From Pteria penguin (lineage: Eukaryota > Mollusca > Bivalvia > Pterioida > Pteriidae): a stretch of DNA of 64,000 nt. Position numbers and translations under genes: made by a program. The notes beneath the pieces are model-generated. The model saw only the letters and a program-made list of their open reading frames with translations, searched no databases and was not told the DNA's origin. Shown here piece after piece: positions 25,301-37,300 of this stretch. Each line of letters starts with the position of its first letter. Within the stretch, counting starts at the first letter, position 1. The stretch is from the NCBI GenBank assembly GCA_035048485.1, contig CM068587.1, positions 41,415,842-41,479,841 on the forward strand, written 5' to 3'.

Positions 25301-28300
25301 GACAACCTATGATTCATTTCTTTACGTTTGTTTGGTTATTTAGCCTCCTATATCAGTGCATCATACCAACATGGATACAATTACCACATATCACCAATCT
25401 TTATCTCAATTATGTCGTTCGTTCAATCTCTTCATTCATCTACTGTTATTGTTTATTTTATCAGAGCGGTGTTCAGACCTGTTTCCACACAGTCTGGGCT
25501 ACTATGTCTACGCTGAACATAGAAACAATTCAGGAAGTAGTCATAGTGAACAGTTTTCCGTTAGTGACCTATGCCCTGTTGTTGTGTATATTAGTTAGAA
25601 TATCAAGAGAAAACAGAATAAACAAGATATTAGAGGAAGGTAAAATCTCATAGTATGTGAGGCATCAACAACCATATTACCTATCATTATCTTCTATTGT
25701 TTGTTGTTTCGTTGAAGTCTTTGTTGTTTACACAAGCTTTCATGTACAAGCAATTTCAAATTTTTTAGTTTTTATTTTCAGAGATTAGTGGTATCAAAAA
25801 TAGTAAAAATCATGGTTTGGCAGACGTGGCGGCTCTGTGTGGCAAGTCCGCCCCAATGATTTCTGGTAAGGATCGTAAAGTCAGTATGAAAATCATTGTT
25901 CAAAATTACACTAAAGTTTATATGATGATGTATGATTGTATCAGGTAGAAACTATTTTTAATAAACTCATTATTTTCAATTATAATACTTTTTATAAAGT
26001 TGTCATGTTCTAATTTTTGTATTTGCCACCCCCAAGTAAATTTAAAAATTAGAACATGACAAAGTTCTCTTAATAAAATATCTTTTAATCTATTGCAGGT
26101 CTACAAAAGCAAGTGTTTCTGCTTGAAAAGGGTATGTTTTACCGATTAATTTTGTGCAATAATAATTAAGACCATTATCAAATTGAATTTGTCTATTAGT
26201 TACACTTGTTTCTAATTATGAATTCTACGCACATTTTGATAAATTGCTACATGCTGTTTTGGTTTGGATTTCAGAGAAGAAAAGCCTATCACAAAACATG
26301 GCGTTTTCTCAGGAAGAAATGTCGGAGTTAAGAACCTATATAAGTGGAATGCCGGTCTTTGATCACACTTCTATAGACGGTAATTTAATATACATAATAT
26401 ATATCATTTTATTACTTATAAACATGATATCTTGTCGTGTATAGTAATGCATATATGCATTAACTATTGTTTTAAGTATATATTTCATTCGTTTATTGTA
26501 GAACTACGACATCAAGTGAACTTGCTTGAAAAAGGTGAGATTTAAAACTTCGGCTTTACACATGTTAAAAATCATTGTTGGTCATATGGAACATACGAGG
26601 AAGCAAAATGGCTCTGTCGACAAATGATAAATCAGAAATGTGTTGAGACAAAAGGACACGATTGACTTGATACAAATGATGGACACTATGTATTGGACTT
26701 CTGATGGAGAATACACTGCTATGTGTCCAATTATTTAATAGTTATCTAAAACATCGAAAAAAAAATATTAAAGTAAAATTTTAATTTTTCTTTTGCAGAA
26801 AACAAATCTCTAGCTGAAAAGTTGGAGGATATAAGAAAAGAACTGGTCATGTCAACAAAGAAAGCCGCCACACCAGAAAGTGAGACAGAGAAATTGGATG
26901 GTGAGAATTTATATTTGATAACATAACAATCGTTATAATCACTGCTTACTTATAATAACACATGTACTTAAATATGGATCTTAGAAATTGAAAGTTTTTG
27001 CATGTTATGATATTTCAGAGATGAGACAAGAATATCACGATCTCTTCTACAATCATAGAGAGTACTACACGACAAGCTTATCCTGTCTGGAGAGAGATTT
27101 CTGGAACTTTGTGCACTGGACAAGTAAGTATCACAGCCTGGGCAATGTCATCTTAAACAAAAACAATGTTGGTATCTCGGTATTATTTACAGACATTTTC
27201 TTTGAAGAATACTGAGATATCGGCTCAGGTGGCTCAGCTGGTAATGCATCCGTAAATGTCACTTTAAAAGATTCTGGGCTCGAATCCCACTATGGCCATC
27301 GATTGTTCATCTTGCTAGTTACATCTCTAGCAATGTGGTTCCTAATGTATTTGTTTCTCTTTCAGACCACAAGATAGGATGGCTTAGCTATAATACTGAC
27401 TATATGACACATCAGCTCAATAACATGGACAAATATTGTAAGTAAAAATATGATAACAGAATTATTCATTTGATTTGATTTTGTCTGTTTTTTGTTTTGT
27501 TGTTGGTATCTGTTCTAAAATCTTTGTTTGATTGTTTGTTTTTTTTGGCTATTTTTTCATTGGTACTTGTTTCAACTGAATATCATAAATTTTCGGTATA
27601 ATCATTTTCATAGTGCTATACAGTTTATCCATCAACTTTTTTTTTCTAGGTCCATCAGCAGCCAGTTCATGCATGTCAACACAAACAACAGGGCATAATA
27701 AGCAGAATTAAGAAATCGTAGGTAAGGTGTGCCAATGCAATGGTCATGAAATATACATTTATATGCATCTTTCGATTTTAAATCTTAAGTAATATTCTAA
27801 TTAGCTCTATTGTACAGACAGGGTAAATGGGTACAAAATTTCTTTTGCCGTGTGTATGAATGATAATTACATCTGCTCCACAGACTTTTTCCTTGAGGTT
27901 GGCAAAAAAATGTTGGTAGATTTTTTCGTCCTGAAATATTTTTTTTCTATTTGCAGGCATTTTCAAAACGAACAAAAAGACAAGATCTGAGAACAAACAC
28001 TGAGGTCTTGTGCTAAAAACCAAACTGATACTGAAGCATATATAGGAAATTCGTGAACCAATGTTTCATTATGTTGGCTTTGGCTTTAATTTTCAATGAA
28101 GTTTTCGGACAAAAAATATGGAAACACAATGAAATTAATAATACATGTATCAATATTGAAAAAATGTCAATATCAATACTTTCTAATCTTTTCAGACAGA
28201 TAAATTCAATATCAATGTCTCAAAATTAAGTGCTTGATATCCCTAAATATGAAATTAAAATATGCATAAACTATACATATTAAGCCAAAATAATGAAACA

Positions 28301-31300
28301 TTATTTAGAAGTATAAGTATCTTGTTTATTCAATTTTTTTTATTTATTTATTTATCAAATTATTTATTCATTTCTAGTTAAACATCACTTTTCATTTTTC
28401 AGTTTTAGAATGAATTTTTTTAATAAATATATTTTCTCAAACTTGTTCTGTTTTATTTTGATCTAACAAGAAATTCCTTGAACATGACATACCTACATGA
28501 AATCTAGGTATGTCGCAGACTGGTGATTGGGATCACACCTTGTGCGTTTTACTAGTGTATTATATATATTTAGCTCATCTGAGCCTAAATCTAAATTGGG
28601 ATCACACGTTGTCTATTGTGTCACTAATACTAAGACTATATGTTTTGCTCATTTGTGCACACAGCTTGAGCAGGTCATTGGGATCACACCTTGTCTATTG
28701 TGTCAGTAATACAGAGTATAACATGTTCAGCTCATTTGTGCACACAGCTTGAGTGGGTCATTGGGATCACACCTTGTCTATTGTGTCAGTAATACAGAGT
28801 ATAACATGTTCAGCTCATTTGTGCACACAGCTTGAGTGGGTCATTGGGATCACACCTTGTCTATTGTGTCAGTAATACAGTGTATAACATGTTTTGCTCA
28901 TTTGTGCACACAGCTTGAGTGGGTCATTGGGATGACACCTTGTCTATTGTGTCAGTAATACAGTGTATAACATGTTCAGCTCATTTGTGCACACAGATTG
29001 AGCGGTTCATTGGGATCACACCTTGTCTATTGTGTCAGTAATACAGAGTATAACATGTTCAACTCATTTGTGCACACAGCTTGAGTGGGTCATTGGGATC
29101 ACACCTTGTCTATTGTGTCAGTAATACAGAGTATAACATGTTCAGCTCATTTGTGCACACAGCTTGAGTGGGTCATTGGGATCACACCTTGTCTACTGTG
29201 TCAGTAATACAGAGTATAACATGTTCAACTCATTTGTGCACACAGCTTGAGTGGGTCATTGGGATCACACCTTGTCTATTGTGTCAGTAATACAGTGTAT
29301 AACATGTTCAGCTCATTTGTGCACACAGCTTGAGCGGGTCATTGGGATCACACCTTGTCTATTGTGTCAGTAATACAGAGTATAACATGTTCAGCTCATT
29401 TGTGCACACAGCTTGAGTGGGTCATTGGGATCACACCTTGTCTATTGTGTCAATAATACAGAATATAACATGTTCCGTTCATTTGTGCACACAGCTTGTG
29501 CGGGTCATTGGGATCACACCTTGTCTACTGTGTCAGTAATACAGAGTATAACATGTTCAGCTCATTTGTGCACACAGCTTGAGTGGGTCATTGGGATCAC
29601 ACCTTGTCTATTGTGTCAGTAATACAGAGTATAACATGTTCAGCTCATATGTGCACACAGCTTGAGTGGGTCATTGGGATCACATCTTGTGTATTGTGTC
29701 AGTAATACAGAGTATAACATGTTCAACTCATTTGTGCACACCTTGTTTACTGTGTCAGTAATACAGTGTATAACATGTTCAGCTCATTTGTGCACACAGA
29801 TTGAGCGGTTCATTGGGATCACACCTTGTCTATTGTGTCAGTAATACAGAGAATAACATGTTCAGCTCATTTGTGCACACAGCTTGTGCAGGTCATTGGG
29901 ATCACACCTTGTGTATTGTGTCAGTAATACAGAATATAACATGTTCCGTTCATTTGTGCACAAAGCTTGAGCGGGTCATTGGGATCACACCTTGTCTACT
30001 GTGTCAGTAATACGGAGTATAACATGTTCAACTTATTTGTGCACACAGCTTGAGTGGGTCATTGGGATCACACCTTGTCTATTGTGTCAGTAATACAGAG
30101 TATAACATGTTCAGCTCATATGTGCACACAGCTTGAGTGGGTCATTGGGATCACACCTTGTCTATTGTGTCAGTAATACAGAGTATAACATGTTCAGCTC
30201 ATTTGTGCACACCTTGTTTACTGTGTCAGTAATACAGAGTATAACATGTTCAACTCATTTGTGCACACAGATTGAGTGGGTCATTGGGATCACACCTTGT
30301 CTATTGTGTCAGTAATACAGAGTATAACATGTTCAGCTCATTTGTGCACACAGCTTGAGTGGGTCATTGGGATCACACCTTGTCTATTGTGTCAATAATA
30401 CAGAATATAACATGTTCAATTCATTTGTGCACACAGCTTGAGTGGGTCATTGGGATCACACCTTGTCTATTGTGTCAGTAATACAGAGTATAACATGTTC
30501 GGCTCATTTGTGCACACAGTTTGAGTGAGTCATTGGGATCACACCTTGTCTATTGTGTCAGTAATACAGTGTATAACATGTTCGGCTCATTTGTGCACAC
30601 AGCTTGAGTGAGTCATTGGGATCACACCTTGTCTATTGTGTCAGTAAAACTACAGTAGCTCATTTGTGCATAAAGCTTGATTGGGTTGTTGGGTTCTCAC
30701 CTTGTCTATTGTATCAGTAATACTTGAGCATATCACATGTGTTAAGCTCATCTGTGCATAAAGCTAGAGTGAGTCTTTTGGATCACACACTGTCTATTCT
30801 GTTGATTGATTTATTGATTGAAAATTGTTTTACATCACTCCACGATTATTTCACGCATATAGTGACGGCATCTGCCTGATGCACTGCAGAGACCTTTGCA
30901 ACAGACCCACCCGAAGCAGTGAGGATCTTTAACATGTCATGCCTACCGTGACACGGGACCTCGGTTTTTACTGTCTCATCCGAAAGACACAACACCAATG
31001 TGGCCAGGATGGGAGTGGACCCAGGACCTCTCGATCATGAGCTGAGCACCTTATCCACTAGGCCACACCGGCTTTTTAGTGTATCTATGATACATGTACT
31101 AAAAAACTCTTTCATATGCTACCATCAAAGTTCTCAGCCCTATGTACTTAAGAATATCTAGGATTGAAAGAATTGCCACTGTTTTTCAATAAAATCTCTC
31201 TTCATCTCGATGCACTTTCACCATTTCTGTTCCAATATCTGAATCCCTTCAGTACAGAGTGCCTCATTTGTATTCAAAAACAGCATCCATGACATCCTCA

Positions 31301-34300
31301 TTGCTTCCAAAATTCTTCCTATGTGGGATCTTGGTTTGGGGAACAGAGAGAAGTCATATGGGGCTAAACCTGGAGTATATGGGGGATAAGGCAGAACTCT
31401 GAAGCAGATAGCTGCATTCTGTTGCAGCTATCACTGGAACTTGTGGGAAGTGTAAGCCGTGCATTATCTATCACAACACCTCTTGTTTGCTTTCCCCTCC
31501 TCTCTCACAATCTCCCGATGCATGCACTCTAACTCACTTTACATAATATGCCCCACTTTTCTTGCAAACTTCCTCAAGAAAATCAATCATGATTATTCAA
31601 TATTCTAGGAACCCATCTAACCCAGACTTTAGACATGCCTAAGATGTCGGTTTAAATTGATTGAACAGCACCATAACTTATGCCAACTTCTCTGGCTATA
31701 TCTGGGAGCTTTTGCCTTCTATCAAACTTGACCAAAGTGTGCATAATATTAACGTTTTTCTGTTGGTAGACACTTTGGGACATCCACACCGTTTAACATC
31801 TTCAGTCATTCAGTGTTCTCCCTCCCCTTCTAAATTCAGCAGCCCATTTTATAACAGCACTATGAGAAGGTGACTTTTTCCCAAGGGTTTTCATGAAGTC
31901 CTCATGAATTTCCTTGGGAGTCATCCCCTTCTTACTTAGATTCCAAATCACTGCTCTAATTTCATCGAACTTTGCAAAATTCTATTGTTTTAGGAGTTAC
32001 TGCATTTAGTATATGGTTGCCAAGCACAACCATTTTTACAGGGAAAACTGTGAAATGTTGTTTATCTACACATACAGAAACAAAGCAAAAGCATTAGTAT
32101 TAAATATCACATGATTAGCTCATCTCAGCATAAAGTTTGAATAGGCTTTTGGGATTAACCTTTGATTGTTGTATCAGTAATACTACCAAGTGTAATATCC
32201 TTCAGCTTATCTGAGCGTATCTGTCACTGTATCTATGTCTGAATGTATAAAACTTAACTCCTTCAGAAGCTATTTTTTCTTTAGTCTGATCTCAATTCTG
32301 ATCTGTCCTACAACGACATTTTATTGCTTTTTTTGTTGTAGGTATCATGACTGTTACATACACCAGTTCTACAGGAACCGATGCAAAATTTATGGAAATG
32401 AAGGGATAAAAGTGAAGTTTTACATCACACTCGTTATACCATCAGATACCTTCCTAAATGGGGGAAATAACCCCTCTATCATGAAAATCACAATTATCAC
32501 AATGTAAAATATATAAAGTCACACTGATGGTTTATCCCTTGGATGTCCACAGTTTGTCATCTCTAAATTGTTTAAAAACATTTCCAATTACATGTACCTA
32601 TAAATGCCTGTTTAGGTGGGTACTATGCCTCATAGTGTTGCTTTGGAAAGCAATAGTGCGCTATAAGGTGAAAGGTGAATGTAAAGGGTATTGAAGCTCA
32701 CAGGTCAGACTAATAAAGGTCATGAACAAATTTCAGAGTAAAGTTGCAAAAAATTGAAGAGAGTGTCTATATAAGCATCAGTTTGCAACAGCATCTGCTC
32801 TATGCACTGCATGAAAATTTCAATCTATACAAAGGACCGGGCTGAAGCAGTGAGGGCCTTTATGTGCCAGAATCTACTGTGACACAATAACACAGTTTTT
32901 ATTGTCTCATTTCAAAGCACAAGACATTGCCAAACCACCGGCAGGACTTAAATTTAGGATCTGTCACACACCAGTCAGACTATGTTATGCCAACTCCACA
33001 CTGAAAAGACTTCATTCCAGTCTCACATGATGTATGGGACAAATTTTGCTTCTCAGATTACTGTGACATCATAATCCAAGCAATTACATCATAATGAAAA
33101 TTCTGGCGAAGAATGGTTTGTTGGGTATAAGGCTCCTTACACCATTTAGAATTGGAATAAGGTCTTTTACAAAGGGTTATTAATAAACAATTATAAATTA
33201 CAACAAATTATTATACATATATACTCTTGACTTACTAAGAGGTTTGCAGTTGGTATTGAATCCTCCATAAAGAAATAATCTTTCTTTAGATAATACTGAA
33301 AGAGTATGCCAAGATCTTCCCTCTGGTGTGTTACTTCCAGTTTCTAACCTGAAATTAAAACCAAGAATATTTAAGTTGTGGCATTACATTACTTTAAATA
33401 CCGTAATTTCTGGACTATAGGTCGATGCGGACTATAGGTTGAGGGTTCCTAAAATTGGGTATTTTCATAAGTTTGTCCGTAAATAGGTCGAAGCGTTGGA
33501 TAGGTCGAAGTAATGCTATGACGAACCAGTTTTGCCAGTATAGAAAGATCAATAATCTCAATTTGAACACTGGTCAGTTTTGAATGCAAATGCAAACGAT
33601 GCGGTTTTGTTATCTTTTAGTGTTTTGTGAATACGATACATTCCGTTCCGATACATAGCAGTCGAAGTGATTTTGAATACATGTACGTGACATTTACCTA
33701 GACATCACATCCCGTTTGTTTGTTTAATGATCAACACGGCGTGTGCTATGCAGCGAGAACTGGGTCACTTGGGGATTAGTGTGCGGTGAAGCATGGAACA
33801 GGTGTGATAACAGATGTGATAATTTGATTATCGGCCGCACAGAATGGACTCTAAGTTTAAATACGGCGTATAATTTAAACTCAGCGCCGGAGCGATACTG
33901 CTATAGTCAAGATATAAAATATTGTACCAGAATCCCCGTACAGATACTAGAACTATCATTTGAGTTACAATACCAATAGCACGCGTTTCGATTTAAAATT
34001 TTTTTTACGTGTAAGACAAGTTCTCATAATGATTAAATTAGCAATCAAGACACATGACGACATGTATGTAATTTAACATGCTGCAGGTACATAAAACACC
34101 ATTAAATAAATCATCAATTGGGACACATCTAAATTTTGCAACTTATCCTTTGAATTCGTGTTTCTATTGTCAGTGGTACCTGGCAGTTAAAAGGCCATTA
34201 ATGTCAAACATGCCAAAATTGCCATCTATAACTCTTAGCCAAGCCTCAGATAGGTCGAAGCATTGTATAGGATCGAGGGCTCTCCCGACCGAAAAAAAAA

Positions 34301-37300
34301 ATATCGACCTATAGTCCAGAAATAACGGTAAAACTTAATTCAATAATGCTTTATGCTTCCATACATGTACTACTATGTAATTGAAATTTTGAAAATTTCT
34401 TATCACCGTACTACTACTATATCATTTTAACATGTAAAACGCAATAATATTTTCCAAGGAAATATTTGTGTATATTCTATAAGCAAATCCTGTCAGAAAG
34501 TGGAGTTTCATCATTCACAAAGACTATATGAACAGCAGATACCACAGCAGGATACAACTTCAAAGCACTATTTTTAAAATTTTTTTTTCTTGTCTATGAT
34601 TTTTCTCTTGACATCCAATTGCCAATTTACCTTCCACTCCATCTAAGTGTATCTAATTCTAGACAATGCAGGTCATTGAGTCGTTGGTCCTGGTGTCGAC
34701 CTCCAAACACATACACCTTGTTGTCAATGTGAGCAGCCGCATGTGCTGCACGTGGACATGGCACTTCACCCTGCACAGATTGATAATGGTGAATTATCTG
34801 TATGAACGTATAATCTCTAACTAGATAACATTCTTATTTCTGTTTATGGCTGAAAAACACCTCAATATCATTTCAACGTTATCATTATGGTGGCTGTCAA
34901 AACTTAGTTCAAGTACCAAAGAAAGACGGTGTAGCTCAGTAAATAAGGTGTTCAGCTTGTGATCAAAAGGTCCTGGGTTTGACTCCTGTAAAGGGTGCAC
35001 CGGTATCCAATCTTTCAGATGAGACAGTGAAAGCTGTGGTCCTGAGTCATGGTAGGCGTGGCATGTAAAAGATTCCTCACTGATCCAGTGGGTTTGTTGC
35101 AATGATATAAATTTTTATGCAATACATCAGGCAGATGCCACCACTATATACATGAAATAATTGTGAAGTCATGAGAAGATATAAAACAATATTCATTCAT
35201 ACAATAGTGCTGGAGGGAACCAAAGTATCCAGAGAAAATGGCGAATGACAAATGGTTCACTGGCAAACCTTCCCACTTACCCTGGACAGGACTCAAACTG
35301 CTTAATATGACACTTCAATAATTCACTTGATGAGAGGAGATATTAAATTTGATTGAATATCACATGAATGAATATGACCACTCAGGAGTGTTTTCCTCTA
35401 TTGCAGTGTACCAATATTTTATCACTATTATTATAGTATTACATGTAAGTAATTAATATATTATGTATACATTACAAATAAACATAAAAATATTTTAGCT
35501 AAAATATGGCTCATCACTAATGAAGTTGATAATTATTTACTACTTAATATAAACAAAAGGAACGCCAAGCACGGCTTCCACTTGCACCGCAGCAAAATTC
35601 ATGGTACTAAATTGAAATTCACCTTTGACTTTTTGACCCCAAAATCAATAGGGATCATACTCTTCTTACACCAAAGATATATATGAGGTATGCACCCAAT
35701 AGTGCCAAAACTGTGACCGCTAGAGTGTCTACAAGGTTTTGTTACAGACACACATCCACACATGAACAGCACCATTACTATATCCCCCCAGCAATGCTGT
35801 TACGAGGGGATCATAAGGTGAAGAATATTTTACAGGCTAAATGTACTGTATACTTACAGAGCATTACTATATCACCCCTGCAATGCTGTTACGAGGGGAT
35901 AATAAGGTGAAGAATATTTTACAGGCTAAATGTACTGTATACTTACAGAGCATTACTATATCCCCCCTGCAATGCTGTTACGAGGGGATAATAAGGTGAA
36001 GAATATTTTACAGGCTAAATGTACTGTATACTTACAGAGCATTACTATATCCCCCCTGCAATGCTGTTACGAGGGGATAATAAGGTGAAGAATATTTTAC
36101 AGGCTAAATGTACTGTATACTTACAGAGCATTACTATATCCCCCCCTGCAATGCTGTTATGAGGGGATAATAAGGTGAAGAATATTTTACAGGCTAAATG
36201 CACTGTATACTTACAGCACCATTACTATATCCCCCCCCTGCAATGCTGTTACGAGGGGATAATAAGGTGAAGAATATTTTACAGGCTAAATGCACTGTAT
36301 ACTTACAGAGCATTACTATATCCCCCCCCCCAATGCTGTTACGAGGGGATAATAAGGTGAAGAATATTTTACAGGCTAAATGCACTGAATACTTACAGAT
36401 CGAGCATTACTATATCACCCCTGCAACGCTGTTACGAGGGGATAATAAGGTGAAGAATATTTTACAGGCTAAATGTACTGTATACTTACAGAGCATTACT
36501 ATATCCCCCTGCAACGCTGTTACGAGGGGATCATAAGGTGAAGAATATTTTGCAGGCTAAATACACTGTATACTTACAGAGCATTACTATATCCCCCTTA
36601 CAACGCTGTTACGAGGGGATCATAAGGTGAAGAATATTTTACAGGCTAAATGCACTGTATACTTACAGATCGAGCATTACTATATCCCCCCTGCAATGCT
36701 GTTACGAGGGGATCATAAGGTGAAGAATATTTTACAGGCTAAATGCACTGTATACTTACAGATCGAGCATTACTATATCACCCCTGCAATGCTGTTACGA
36801 GGGGATCATAAGGTGAAGAATATTTTACAGGCTAAATGCACTGTATACTTACAGAGCATTACTATATCCCCCCTGCAATGCTGTTACGAGGCGATCATAA
36901 GGTGAAGAATATTTTACAGGCTAAATGTACTGTATACTTACAGAGCATTACTATATCCCCCCTGCAATGCTGTTACGAGGGGATCATAAGGTGAAGAATA
37001 TTTTACAGGCTAAATGCACTGTATACTTACAGAGCATTACTATATCACCCCCCCCTAATGCTGTTACGAGGGGATAATAAGGTGAAGAATATTTTACAGG
37101 CTAAATGTACTGTATACTTACAGAGCATTACTATATCCCCCCTGCAATGCTGTTACGAGGGGATAATAAGGTGAAGAATATTTTACAGGCTAAATGCACT
37201 GTATACTTACAGAGCATTACTATATCCCCCCTGCAACGCTGTTACGAGGTGATAATAAGGTGTAGAATATTTTACAGGCTAAATGCACTGTATACTTACA

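Noticed and set aside
25222..25464. Upstream extension of the nested gene's exon 3 to an ATG at 25222
   Set aside because: The polypyrimidine tract and AG at 25463-25464, the in-phase join to exon 2 and the signal peptide in exon 1 show that this part is intron.
28510..30315. Repeated frames encoding GSHLVYCVSNTEYNMF-like peptides
   Set aside because: They are by-products of the 83-bp satellite; each ends when the frame rotates, since 83 is not a multiple of three.
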